Of a DNA stretch of 10,195 bases, positions 1 through 7,479 are shown one piece after another. The stretch covers positions 1 through 10,195 of the forward strand of contig JAKJFI010000022.1 in NCBI GenBank assembly GCA_022704985.1, in the 5' to 3' direction. Under the pieces are notes generated by a model that saw only the letters and a list, made by a program, of their open reading frames with translations, was not told the origin of the DNA and ran no database searches. A program made the translations under genes and the position numbers. The first letter of the stretch is position 1, and every line of letters starts with the position of its first letter. The DNA is from Candidatus Omnitrophota bacterium (GTDB lineage Bacteria; Ratteibacteria; UBA8468; B48-G9; JAFGKM01).

Positions 1-63
1 GACTATGAATATCCCGAGTCCAAGATTAAAGCCGCGCTTGCGGAGCTTCCACAGATAGAATAG
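1..63 (+). CDS. 3' end of an unidentified coding region (partial)
   Basis: Twenty sense codons in frame 1 followed by TAG run in from the left edge; the tail ends in A-L-A-E-L-P-Q-I-E. The stop lies only 5 bp before the trpF start, so the gene is probably in the same operon and its translation may be coupled to trpF. The peptide does not look like the usual end of TrpC (indoleglycerol-phosphate synthase), the neighbour one might expect. It could be the last helix of a regulatory domain such as ACT, but 20 residues are too few to assign a product. Confidence 0.6.
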   Translation, partial: DYEYPESKIKAALAELPQIE

Positions 64-68
64 GGACT

Positions 69-692
69 GTGAAGATAAAAATATGCGGTTTTACCGTGAG
101 AAATGATATAGAATGCGCCATTTCTCTTGGAATCCGGATAGTCGGGATTAACCTATACGATAAGAGTCCAAGGCATGTTTCTTTCGAAAGAGCCAGAGAG
201 CTTCTTGGAGGTCTTCCTTCTGGGGTTATGAGTATAGGGGTGTTTGTTAATCCCGATGAAGGTACGCTTCTCAGCAGTATGGAGATTCTTAACCTTTCAG
301 GTGTACAGCTTCACGGTGACGAACCGCCGGAACTCATCCGAAAAATAAGAAAGGAGTTTCCGGACAGGATTATTATAAAAGCATTGAAGGTGGGAAACAG
401 CGCGTCCTTGCAGAATGGATTGAAGAACTACAGACCGGATTACTTCCTGCTTGATGCCTACAGAAAAGATATACCCGGAGGTACAGGGAGATGCATAGAG
501 AAGGCATTTCTCAGAGAGGCGGGTATCCCGTGGGAAAAGATATTTCTTGCGGGTGGAATTACTCCTGAAAACGTGAGAGAGACGGTCGAGGAGTTCAAGC
601 CCTACGGGATAGATGTTGCTTCTGGTGTGGAGTCAACTCCCGGCAGGAAGGACAGCAAGAAAATGCGCAGACTGGTTTACAACGTAAAATGA
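69..692 (+). CDS. trpF: Phosphoribosylanthranilate isomerase (TrpF)
   Basis: TrpF carries out the Amadori rearrangement of N-(5'-phosphoribosyl)anthranilate to CdRP in cytoplasmic tryptophan synthesis. The 207-residue length is normal for a stand-alone single-domain (beta/alpha)8 barrel. Visible signatures are KICGFT at residues 4-9 with the general-base cysteine C6, GVQLHGDE at 78-85, LLD at 127-129 with the general-acid aspartate D129, PGGTG at 136-140, and the C-terminal phosphate-binding part with AGGITPENV (161-169) and [12 protein letters not shown] (184-195). The start is GTG at 69; it is the only start codon that retains the family N-terminus, because KICG comes at once. Its Shine-Dalgarno is poor (AGGGA only 2 bp away), which suggests re-initiation after the upstream stop at 63. 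The stop overlaps the trpB start as ATGA. No trpC is fused or adjacent in the window. Confidence 0.96.
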   Translation: MKIKICGFTVRNDIECAISLGIRIVGINLYDKSPRHVSFERARELLGGLPSGVMSIGVFVNPDEGTLLSSMEILNLSGVQLHGDEPPELIRKIRKEFPDRIIIKALKVGNSASLQNGLKNYRPDYFLLDAYRKDIPGGTGRCIEKAFLREAGIPWEKIFLAGGITPENVRETVEEFKPYGIDVASGVESTPGRKDSKKMRRLVYNVK

Positions 693-1879
693 AAAGACAA
701 TTGCCGGACAGACATGGAAAATACGGAGAGTTTGGCGGGATATATGCTCCTGAGACCCTTATGCCTGCGCTTGATGAACTTGACAGGAAATACAGAACTA
801 TATCAAGACAGGCAGGGTTTAAAAAGGAGTTGGACAACCTTTTGCGAGAGTATGCGGGCAGACCTACAATCCTCTATTTCGCAAAAAATTTCAGTAAACT
901 CATAGGATGCAGGGTATATCTGAAGAGAGAGGACCTTGCGTTTACGGGAGCGCACAAGATAAACAACACGCTGGGACAGGTGCTTCTTGCAAAAAGGATG
1001 GGAAAGAAGCGCGTGATTGCGGAAACGGGCGCTGGACAGCATGGGGTTGCAACGGCAACCGCGGCAGCTCTTATGAAAGTGCCATGCCGCGTATATATGG
1101 GCGAAACGGACTGCGAAAGGCAGAAACTAAACGTTTACAGGATGAAACTTCTCGGTTCCGAGGTTATCCCCGTGAGTTCGGGAAGCAGGACGTTGAAGGA
1201 TGCGATAAACGAGGCATTCCGGGATTGGATAGCAAATTTCAGAAGCACTCATTACGCGATAGGGTCGGTGGTGGGTCCGCATCCCTATCCGGAAATAGTG
1301 AGGGATTTCCAGTCAGTCATAGGCAAGGAAACAAGAAAGCAAATTATTGCAAAGGAAAACAGCTTGCCTGATTATCTCGTTGCGTGCGTTGGAGGAGGAA
1401 GCAACAGCATTGGGCTGTTCAGTCCCTTTTATAAGGATTCGTCAGTAAAACTCATAGGGATTGAAGCGGGCGGCGCAGGAGTTAATACCAAAAAGCATTC
1501 GGCCACTCTCGCGAAGGGCAGTAAAGGGGTGCTGCACGGCAGTTTTTCCTATGTGTTACAGGAAAAATATGGACAGATAACTCCGACTCATTCAGTTTCA
1601 GCGGGACTGGATTACCCCGGTGTTGGACCCGAACATTCATTTTACAAGAAATCTGGAAGGGCTGAATATGACTATGCAACCGATGATGACGCCCTGAAGG
1701 GGTTTCATGTTTTGAGCGAAACTGAGGGGATAATACCCGCACTTGAGTCAGCACATGCGATAGGATGGGTTATCAGGAACAGGAAAAGGTTCAAGAGTGC
1801 CGATATAGTCGTGGTATCTCTTTCAGGAAGGGGTGACAAGGACGTTGCGGAAGTCGCCATGCTGGAAAATGCTTTCTGA
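689..1879 (+). CDS. trpB: Tryptophan synthase beta chain (TrpB)
   Basis: The beta subunit of tryptophan synthase condenses indole with L-serine using pyridoxal phosphate and works in an alpha2-beta2 complex with TrpA. At 396 residues it has the standard length of the TrpB1 type. The N-terminus carries the [15 protein letters not shown] signature (14-28). HKINN (89-93) provides the PLP lysine K90. AETGAGQHG (111-119) contains the catalytic glutamate E112, and GGGSN (235-239) is the PLP-phosphate loop. The C-terminal SLSGRGDKD motif is intact near residue 380. The start ATG at 689 overlaps the trpF stop by 4 bases (ATGA) and has no clear Shine-Dalgarno of its own, so coupling to trpF is likely. 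trpA follows after 74 bp. I see no frameshift or missing catalytic residue. Confidence 0.98.
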   Translation: MKRQLPDRHGKYGEFGGIYAPETLMPALDELDRKYRTISRQAGFKKELDNLLREYAGRPTILYFAKNFSKLIGCRVYLKREDLAFTGAHKINNTLGQVLLAKRMGKKRVIAETGAGQHGVATATAAALMKVPCRVYMGETDCERQKLNVYRMKLLGSEVIPVSSGSRTLKDAINEAFRDWIANFRSTHYAIGSVVGPHPYPEIVRDFQSVIGKETRKQIIAKENSLPDYLVACVGGGSNSIGLFSPFYKDSSVKLIGIEAGGAGVNTKKHSATLAKGSKGVLHGSFSYVLQEKYGQITPTHSVSAGLDYPGVGPEHSFYKKSGRAEYDYATDDDALKGFHVLSETEGIIPALESAHAIGWVIRNRKRFKSADIVVVSLSGRGDKDVAEVAMLENAF

Positions 1880-1953
1880 CGATTGCTTCTCCTTGCGGAT
1901 AATGATTCCCTGCTCCGGTTGGTGGCAGGTAGATAGGGATATTACAGGATAAA

Positions 1954-2748
1954 ATGAACAGGATTGACGAGAAATTTGCGGATTTGAAAGACAGGGGCGA
2001 AAAAGCGCTCATTGCCTATTTCACGGCGGGTTTTCCTTCGGCGTCTGCAACGATTGACATTGCAAAGAAGGCGGAGGATGCCGGAGTCGATATCATAGAA
2101 TTGGGGGTTCCCTTTTCGGATCCGATAGCCGACGGTCCTATTATCCAGCACGCTTCATTCAAAGCCCTTGAAAACGGGATAAATACGGACGTCATTTTTG
2201 ATATGTGCGGTAACCTCAAGGAATTCATAAAAATTCCGTATCTTCTGATGACATATTATAATCCGGTATATAAATACGGTCTTGCAAGGTTTTCCAGAAG
2301 ATGCGCTGAAACCGGCGTCTCCGGCATAATAATACCCGACCTGCCTTACGAGGAAAGCGGAGAGATAAGAAAAAAACTTGAACGGTTTGATATCAGGTTA
2401 ATAAGCTTCCTTACACCATATACAACGCTTGCAAGAGCAAAGAAGATTCTCAGCGATGCGGAGGGGTTTATCTATTTTACAACCTCAGCCGGAGTAACGG
2501 GTCCGAGGGCGGGTTTTTCCAAGGAACTGACGGGTGCCCTGAAGAAAGTGAAGGGTCTTTCGAATGTGCCGGTAGCGGCGGGATTCGGTGTTTCGTCCGC
2601 CGAACAGATTATGAGAATACGGGAATACGTTGACGGGGTTATCGTTGGCAGTTTTTTTGTAAAAACAATCATTGATGGTAAAATGGAAAAATTATGGGAA
2701 GACATCCGAGAGCTAAAAAGACCCCTGGCGGAAAGAAAAAGCTGTTGA
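1954..2748 (+). CDS. trpA: Tryptophan synthase alpha chain (TrpA)
   Basis: TrpA cleaves indole-3-glycerol phosphate to indole and glyceraldehyde 3-phosphate, passing indole to TrpB. It is a 264-residue (beta/alpha)8 barrel, close to the 268 residues of E. coli TrpA. Both catalytic residues fall at the E. coli numbers: E49 in IELGVPFSDP and D60 in ADGPIIQ. The loop TTSAGVTGPRAGF, the phosphate-binding GFGVSSAEQI and the GVIVGSFFVK stretch are all present. The ATG at 1954 has a modest Shine-Dalgarno (AGGA at 1946-1949, 4 bp away). Unlike its neighbours it is separated from trpB by 74 bp. Its last 55 bp overlap the longest reading of the next gene, although the C-terminus looks normal in length, so the overlap does not come from a runaway trpA. 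Confidence 0.98.
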   Translation: MNRIDEKFADLKDRGEKALIAYFTAGFPSASATIDIAKKAEDAGVDIIELGVPFSDPIADGPIIQHASFKALENGINTDVIFDMCGNLKEFIKIPYLLMTYYNPVYKYGLARFSRRCAETGVSGIIIPDLPYEESGEIRKKLERFDIRLISFLTPYTTLARAKKILSDAEGFIYFTTSAGVTGPRAGFSKELTGALKKVKGLSNVPVAAGFGVSSAEQIMRIREYVDGVIVGSFFVKTIIDGKMEKLWEDIRELKRPLAERKSC

Positions 2749-3461
2749 AGATAATACTTCTATTGGTCCTTCTGGGGGCGATTGGAGCCGGAGTCAGTTA
2801 TTACAGGAAATACGTTGAGGACCAGAGAAGGAAGCTTGCGCTTGAGGAACAGAGGAGAAGAGAAGAAGAGGAAAAAGAACGGCAGAGAAAACTTCTTGAG
2901 CAGAAGCGTCGGGAGTTTGACGCTCTGGTTGAGGAGATGAAAAGGTATTACGCCGCCGGTAATTTCAAGAAGGCGAGAGAAGTCGCTGCAAAAGCTCTTG
3001 CGCTTGCTGAGGAATATAACTTCCCTGCGGATGAGATATATAAATACCTGCGGTTAATGGATGTTGCGGATTACACCTCAAAGTTGAACAAACTGAAGAA
3101 GATGAATGAGGACATCTACAAGTACCTGTATGTGCGCAACGAGGCGCTCAAGATACCTGGCTGGAATGAACTGAAAAAACTGAGAGGTTCCGTGCTGAGC
3201 AAAACCTACGATAATGAATACCTCGTTACGCTTATCCTTGCAAAAGAAAGTGCTATAGCCGGTAAGAAGGGAGAAATGGCGGCGCATAATTATTTCTTGA
3301 GCAGGGATTACCTCAATAAAGCGATAACCCTTCGGCAGGAACGAAAGATTGTCCGGTCTCCGGAAGAAGATATGGCAAGAAAGCTTCAGCGAGACCTGTT
3401 TTACTCTTCCAAAGAATTGAGGAAAGAGACCATCCCGATGGGGATTTACGAAACGCCATGA
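2694..3461 (+). CDS. Membrane-anchored coiled-coil protein of unknown function
   Basis: I do not recognise this protein. Read from ATG 2694 it has 255 residues: a very basic N-terminus (1-19), one hydrophobic helix (about 17-36), then a highly charged Arg/Glu/Lys coiled coil (about 40-85). After that comes a helical region with a TPR-like hairpin (RYYAAGNFKKAREVAAKAL, 84-102) and a lysine-rich helical tail with no cysteines. The topology suggests a signal anchor with a long helical domain, but which side of the membrane is unclear; it may instead be a cleaved or uncleaved export signal. No catalytic motif is visible. The start is uncertain: ATG 2694 overlaps trpA by 55 bp and has a weak GGA six bases upstream. 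TTG 2745 would give 238 residues, a TTGA overlap with the trpA stop, and GGAAAG 9 bp upstream. The stop overlaps hom as ATGA, so it is probably co-translated with amino-acid synthesis genes. Coding is well supported by length, context and a sensible protein. Confidence 0.85.
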   Translation: MGRHPRAKKTPGGKKKLLKIILLLVLLGAIGAGVSYYRKYVEDQRRKLALEEQRRREEEEKERQRKLLEQKRREFDALVEEMKRYYAAGNFKKAREVAAKALALAEEYNFPADEIYKYLRLMDVADYTSKLNKLKKMNEDIYKYLYVRNEALKIPGWNELKKLRGSVLSKTYDNEYLVTLILAKESAIAGKKGEMAAHNYFLSRDYLNKAITLRQERKIVRSPEEDMARKLQRDLFYSSKELRKETIPMGIYETP

Positions 3462-4744
3462 AAGCGAATACCATAAGAATCGGGGTTCTGGGATGTGGAA
3501 CTGTAGGGAGTTCTGTCATTCGTGCGATAATCGGGAACGGGAAAACTCTAAAGCAAAAAACACGCATTGAATTTTCCGTCATCAGGGTATGCGACAGGGA
3601 TAAGAAGAAGGCAGGACTCTTTCCGGATATTTACACACCTCTGGATACCGACATAACGGATTCACCCGATATAGACATTGTTGTGGAGCTTATCGGTGGG
3701 GTTGAACATGCTTTTAAAGCCGTCAAAAGAGCCATAAAGAACGGAAAATCCGTGGTTACGGCAAACAAGGCGCTGATATCCGAGAGGGGAGTTGAGTTAT
3801 TCAGACTTGCCGCTGAAAACGGCGTTCACGTGGGTTTTGAGGCGAGTGTTGCCGGCGCTATCCCCGTGATAAAAGCAATAAGGGAAAGCTTTATAGGCAA
3901 CCGTCTTTCAAAGATGATGGGAATTCTCAACGGAACCACCAATTACATCCTTACCAGCATGTCCCTGAATTCTTCTACTTTTTCACAGGCGTTCCTGCAG
4001 GCGAGGAAACTGGGCTACGCTGAAGCGGATGCCACACTTGATATTACCGGACTGGATACGGCTCACAAGCTTTCAATTCTTTCAACGCTTGCTTTTGGAA
4101 GGCATGTATATTGGAAGGACATACCTGTTGAAGGGATAGAGAAAATAGATGCGATGGACATAGCTTTTACCAGAGAATTTGGATATAGGATAAAACTCCT
4201 TGCAGTCGCACAAAAAACAGGCAGGCAGGTTGACATAAGAGTGCATCCCGCCCTTCTTCCGGAAACACATCCGCTTTCCACAGTCGAAGGGGTTTATAAC
4301 GCGGTGTATATTGAGGGGGACCTTGCGGGAAAATCGCTCCTTTACGGGGAAGGAGCGGGCGGTAATGCGGCTGGAAGCGCTGTCATCTCTGACATCGTTG
4401 ACATAGGGAAAAAGCTTTTTCACAACAACATTCCGAATGAATCATCAGTATATCAGGACGAAAAAGCTGTAATGGTTCCAATGAGTGAAATATTCACAAG
4501 GTATTATTGCAGATTTACCGCGCTTGATAAGCCGGGTGTGCTTTCGCGTATCGCTGATATACTGGGGAGAAACAGCATAAGCATCGCGTCGGTCATCCAG
4601 AAAGAGGAGCGTCCGGAAAAGGCGGTCCCAATCCTCATGCTCACCCACAGGGCAAAGGAAGAGTCTCTCCAGAAAGCTGTCGGAGCGATAGATAGGCTCA
4701 ACGTAATCAAGAACCCCACCGTTATTATACGCCTTGCGGAATAG
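3458..4744 (+). CDS. hom: Homoserine dehydrogenase with C-terminal ACT domain
   Basis: Hom reduces L-aspartate 4-semialdehyde to L-homoserine with NAD(P)H, the branch point to threonine and methionine. It has 428 residues, the usual length of the monofunctional enzyme; no aspartokinase is fused. The Rossmann motif GCGTVG is at residues 12-17, TANKALIS at 101-108 with conserved K104, GILNGTTNYIL at 155-165, and the substrate region EADATLDITGLDTAHK at 189-204 with the catalytic lysine K204. GEGAGG at 297-302 belongs to the nucleotide-binding/dimer part. An ACT domain begins near 350 (CRFTALDKPGVLSRIADIL) and runs almost to the end. In this family that domain is associated with feedback control by threonine. 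The start ATG 3458 overlaps the preceding stop as ATGA and lacks a clear Shine-Dalgarno. thrC follows after a 154-bp gap, the largest in the window. Confidence 0.97.
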   Translation: MKANTIRIGVLGCGTVGSSVIRAIIGNGKTLKQKTRIEFSVIRVCDRDKKKAGLFPDIYTPLDTDITDSPDIDIVVELIGGVEHAFKAVKRAIKNGKSVVTANKALISERGVELFRLAAENGVHVGFEASVAGAIPVIKAIRESFIGNRLSKMMGILNGTTNYILTSMSLNSSTFSQAFLQARKLGYAEADATLDITGLDTAHKLSILSTLAFGRHVYWKDIPVEGIEKIDAMDIAFTREFGYRIKLLAVAQKTGRQVDIRVHPALLPETHPLSTVEGVYNAVYIEGDLAGKSLLYGEGAGGNAAGSAVISDIVDIGKKLFHNNIPNESSVYQDEKAVMVPMSEIFTRYYCRFTALDKPGVLSRIADILGRNSISIASVIQKEERPEKAVPILMLTHRAKEESLQKAVGAIDRLNVIKNPTVIIRLAE

Positions 4745-4804
4745 GCAATTAACGGAAAACACCCTCAAATCCGGATACTAATCATTTTCCCTTCATATTT
4801 CTTT

Positions 4805-4810
4805 GGAGGT
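4805..4810 (+). promoter_or_regulatory. Orphan consensus Shine-Dalgarno (GGAGGT) in the hom-thrC gap
   Basis: A perfect GGAGGT stands in the 154-bp gap but no ATG, GTG or TTG follows within the usual 5-12 bases; the next start codon, GTG at 4832, is 21 bases away. It may be a ribosome standby site, a remnant of a lost gene start, or chance. The observation is direct, the role is inference. Confidence 0.3.
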
Positions 4811-4827
4811 AAAAAAGCACGGGAAAA

Positions 4828-4869
4828 TCAGGTGACAACAGCCTGGATATGTGCTACTATTTCACCTGA
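4828..4869. repeat. Inverted repeat upstream of thrC
   Basis: TCAGGTGA (4828-4835) is matched exactly by its reverse complement TCACCTGA (4862-4869), separated by 26 bases. In RNA this could form an 8-bp stem just 5 bases upstream of the AAGGAG before thrC. In DNA it could be a dyad operator with a wide spacer. No U-run follows, so it is not an intrinsic terminator. An 8-bp match within 150 bp is not rare by chance, so any function is tentative. Confidence 0.35.
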
Positions 4870-4887
4870 AATCAAGGAGCAAAATGC

Positions 4888-4892
4888 AAGGA
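4888..4892 (+). promoter_or_regulatory. Ribosome binding site deciding the thrC start
   Basis: AAGGA lies 6 bases before ATG 4899, the start that makes the N-terminus align with the threonine synthase family (MYRSTNRKAP, compare the usual M-K-Y-x-S-T-R). A competing AAGGAG at 4874-4879 lies 4 bases before the in-frame ATG 4884, which would add five residues. A GTG at 4851 would add 16 residues without family support. Confidence 0.5.
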
Positions 4893-4898
4893 AATATA

Positions 4899-6245
4899 AT
4901 GTACAGGAGCACCAATAGAAAAGCCCCTCATGTAAGTTTTAAAGAGGCTCTTCTAAAGGGCCAGGCGCCAGACTACGGATTGTACTTGCCGGTTGAAATT
5001 CCATCATTAAGCACGAAAGAGATTGAATCTTTCAGAGCAATGGAATATCCGGAGATTGCTTATAGCGTCATGGAAAAATTTCTGCTGCATGAGATTGAGC
5101 CATCCATGCTACGGAAGATGGTCTTTGAATCCTATAATTTCAAGGTGCCAATACAAAAGGTTACAGAGAAGCTTTATCTGCTATGGCTTACCAAAGGACC
5201 GACGGCATCTTTTAAGGATTTTGCGGCAAGGATGATGGCGCGCATGATATGCTTTTACGCCGCGCAGGACGGCAGAAAACTCACCGTTCTTGTTGCAACA
5301 TCCGGAGATACGGGAAGCGCCATCGCAAACGCCTTCTACGGGATGGAGAATATAAAAGTTGTCATTCTTTTTCCGAAGGGAGAGGTCAGCGAAAGGCAGA
5401 GAAAACAGATGACAACGCTGGGGAAGAATGTATCCCCGATTGAGATTGACGGAAAATTCGACGACTGCCAGGCTATTGTGAAAAGGGCGTTCAACGATCC
5501 AGAGTTGGAACAACTTGGACTTACTTCCGCCAACTCAATAAACTTTGGACGGCTTCTTCCGCAGGCAGTCTATTATTTCTATGCCTTTTCCAGACTCAGA
5601 GAGAAGAATGTCGTTTTTGCAGTTCCTTCGGGCAACTTTGGAGACCTGATGGGAGGTATAATAGCAGGAAGGATGGGACTGTCCGTGAAAAAGTTTATCG
5701 TAGCGGTCAATGACAATGATGAATTTCCGCGCTTCCTGCAGACAGGACGATATGCGCCTGTCGTGCCTTCCAGACAGTGCAGTTCAAATGCTATGAATGT
5801 TGGACATCCGAGCAATTTAGCGCGTCTGATTGACCTGTACGGCGGGTGGTTGACAGACGAGAGGGATGCTGAAGGAGCGGTGCTGCGTAAGGGAGTAATG
5901 AAAATTCAGCCTGATATGGATGCATTGAGAAGAGATTTATCCTCCTACTCAATAACCGAGGAAGAAGTGGATGAGACAATAACCGGCATATACGACAGAT
6001 ACGGCATCGTGATTGAACCTCATGGAGCCGTGGGCGTGAAAGCCGCAGAAAAGTTCGGTGACAGCTCGCTTGTCATAGCGCTTGAAACCGCGGATCCTGC
6101 CAAGTTCCCGGAAAAGATAAGGACTCTTTTGAATATAGACCCTGAACCGCCCGTGTTCATGGCCGGACTTGATTCAGGAAGTGAGAGTTTCAACAGCATG
6201 GAAAATGATTATATGAAATTTCGGGCATTTCTAAAAAGCCTATGA
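4899..6245 (+). CDS. thrC: Threonine synthase (ThrC), PLP-dependent
   Basis: ThrC converts O-phospho-L-homoserine to L-threonine, the last step of the pathway. From ATG 4899 it has 448 residues and belongs to the E. coli/yeast-like class (fold-type II PLP enzyme), not the shorter plant/Bacillus class. Key motifs are VSFKEALLKGQAPDYGLYLP (12-31), GPTASFKDFAAR (100-111) with the PLP lysine K106, ATSGDTGSAIANAFYG (133-148), the SANSINFGRLLPQ stretch, and PSGNFGDLMGG for PLP phosphate. The start was chosen by family alignment and by AAGGA 6 bases upstream; ATG 4884 and GTG 4851 are longer alternatives. A 154-bp gap after hom may carry a separate control element. The stop overlaps the next gene as ATGA, tying ThrC to the probable supplier of its substrate. 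Confidence 0.96.
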   Translation: MYRSTNRKAPHVSFKEALLKGQAPDYGLYLPVEIPSLSTKEIESFRAMEYPEIAYSVMEKFLLHEIEPSMLRKMVFESYNFKVPIQKVTEKLYLLWLTKGPTASFKDFAARMMARMICFYAAQDGRKLTVLVATSGDTGSAIANAFYGMENIKVVILFPKGEVSERQRKQMTTLGKNVSPIEIDGKFDDCQAIVKRAFNDPELEQLGLTSANSINFGRLLPQAVYYFYAFSRLREKNVVFAVPSGNFGDLMGGIIAGRMGLSVKKFIVAVNDNDEFPRFLQTGRYAPVVPSRQCSSNAMNVGHPSNLARLIDLYGGWLTDERDAEGAVLRKGVMKIQPDMDALRRDLSSYSITEEEVDETITGIYDRYGIVIEPHGAVGVKAAEKFGDSSLVIALETADPAKFPEKIRTLLNIDPEPPVFMAGLDSGSESFNSMENDYMKFRAFLKSL

Positions 6246-7447
6246 GATACATAATACTTGTGATGGACGGCGCAGGGGACAACCGTCTGGATGAACTTGG
6301 AGGGAAAACTCCTTTACAGGCGGCGGAGAAGGAGAATATAGACCGCCTTGCCCGCTACGGTTCCTGCGGACTGTTCCGCACGATACCCGTAAACTTCTCA
6401 ACGGGATCAGCGGTCGCCAATCTCTCGATACTCGGATACGACCCGCATAAATTTTTTCAGGGGAGGGGTGTTCTTGAGGCGGCAGCGATGGGGGTTTCCC
6501 TTGATGCTGATGACGTTGCATTCAGGTGCAATACCATATGCGTATCGGAAGACGGCAGGATAAAGAATCATTCAGCAGGACATATTTCCTCGGAGGAATC
6601 CGCAACGCTCATAGAGGAAGCCAACATAAGACTGGGGAAACGCAATGTATTATTCCACGCGGGCGTGAGCTACAGGCATCTTCTTGTAATGAAAGGCGGC
6701 TTTTCCCCGGACGTTAAGTGTTATCCGCCCCATGACTATATCAAGCGAAAATATGAAGAACTTCTTGTCACCCCCCTGAACCGGGAGGCGGAAGTTACCG
6801 CAATGGTCTTGAACGGCATAATAATAAATTCTTCCGCGTTTATGGAAAAGCATCCCGTCAATCTTTTGCGTGAGAGGCAAGGCAAGGACAAGGCGAACAT
6901 GCTGTGGCCGTGGTCGCCTGGGAAGAGACCGGCGATGCAGACCTTCCTTGAACGCTTTGGGATGAAAGGCGCGGTTATCTCCGCCGTGGACCTTGTAAAA
7001 GGTCTGGGCATATACAGTGGTTTTGACGTGATAGACGTGGAGGGGGCGACGGGGCTTTACGATACAAACTATGCGGGTAAGGCGGCGGCATGCATAGACG
7101 CTCTCAAAAAATACGATATCGTGTATCTGCATGTGGAAGCGCCAGACGAGGCGGGACATGAGGGTAATGCGCGGTTGAAGATAAGGTGCATAGAAGATTT
7201 TGACAGGCTGCTCACAGGTGTCATCCTGAAGGGGATAGACATGAATGAGACTTCCATCATGTTACTCCCGGACCATTACACTCCGGTTTCAACGAGAGCG
7301 CATTCAACGGAACCGGTGCCGTTCCTGATATATAATCCGAAAATCAGTCCGGATGCAGTACAAGAATTCGATGAAGACTCCTGCGCCGCCGGAAGATACG
7401 GACTTATTGAGGATTATACTCTCATAAACAAACTGCTTGGGAAATAG
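6242..7447 (+). CDS. apgM: ApgM-family protein, probable homoserine kinase (2,3-BPG-independent phosphoglycerate mutase-like)
   Basis: This 401-residue protein belongs to the archaeal-type cofactor-independent phosphoglycerate mutase group of the alkaline phosphatase superfamily. Metal-site and nucleophile motifs are visible: VMDGAGD (7-13, D9), TGSAVANLSILGYDP (54-68) with the expected nucleophile S56, HVEAPDEAGHEGN (297-309, with D302 and H306), and LPDHYTPVSTRAHS (342-355, with D344, H345 and H354). A bacterial subgroup of the family, usually located beside hom and thrC, has been proposed to act as homoserine kinase in organisms lacking the GHMP-type ThrB. Here the gene overlaps thrC by ATGA, hom lies just upstream, and no GHMP kinase is in the window, so that role is the best inference. 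The alternative is glycolytic 3-phosphoglycerate/2-phosphoglycerate interconversion. The residue after the nucleophile is Ala (GSA) where archaeal ApgM commonly has Asp (GSD), which may reflect the changed substrate. Family assignment is firm, substrate is not. Confidence 0.9.
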   Translation: MRYIILVMDGAGDNRLDELGGKTPLQAAEKENIDRLARYGSCGLFRTIPVNFSTGSAVANLSILGYDPHKFFQGRGVLEAAAMGVSLDADDVAFRCNTICVSEDGRIKNHSAGHISSEESATLIEEANIRLGKRNVLFHAGVSYRHLLVMKGGFSPDVKCYPPHDYIKRKYEELLVTPLNREAEVTAMVLNGIIINSSAFMEKHPVNLLRERQGKDKANMLWPWSPGKRPAMQTFLERFGMKGAVISAVDLVKGLGIYSGFDVIDVEGATGLYDTNYAGKAAACIDALKKYDIVYLHVEAPDEAGHEGNARLKIRCIEDFDRLLTGVILKGIDMNETSIMLLPDHYTPVSTRAHSTEPVPFLIYNPKISPDAVQEFDEDSCAAGRYGLIEDYTLINKLLGK

Positions 7448-7479
7448 TAGAAGATTAGACAAAAAGGTATAATAATAAC

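Noticed and set aside
907..1371. 154-codon + strand frame inside trpB
   Set aside because: It lies wholly within trpB in another frame, is rich in Gly, Arg and Lys without any family motif, and trpB motifs are intact across the same bases.
1873..1903. Promoter before trpA (GATAAT at 1898-1903)
   Set aside because: The best -35 match, TTCTGA at 18 bp, agrees with the consensus at only three positions; no other support.
4749..4779. Promoter before thrC (TTAACG / GATACT)
   Set aside because: Both hexamers match at four of six positions and the spacer is 19 bp, which is too weak to call.
4851..4898. Longer thrC starts (GTG 4851, ATG 4884)
   Set aside because: The extra residues precede the conserved family N-terminus. 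GTG 4851 has no ribosome binding site, and ATG 4884 has only a close-spaced AAGGAG. ATG 4884 remains possible.
6650..7159. 169-codon antisense frame opposite the ApgM-like gene
   Set aside because: It is the longest antisense frame, but its product has shadow-like composition, there is no supporting context, and the sense gene is clearly real.
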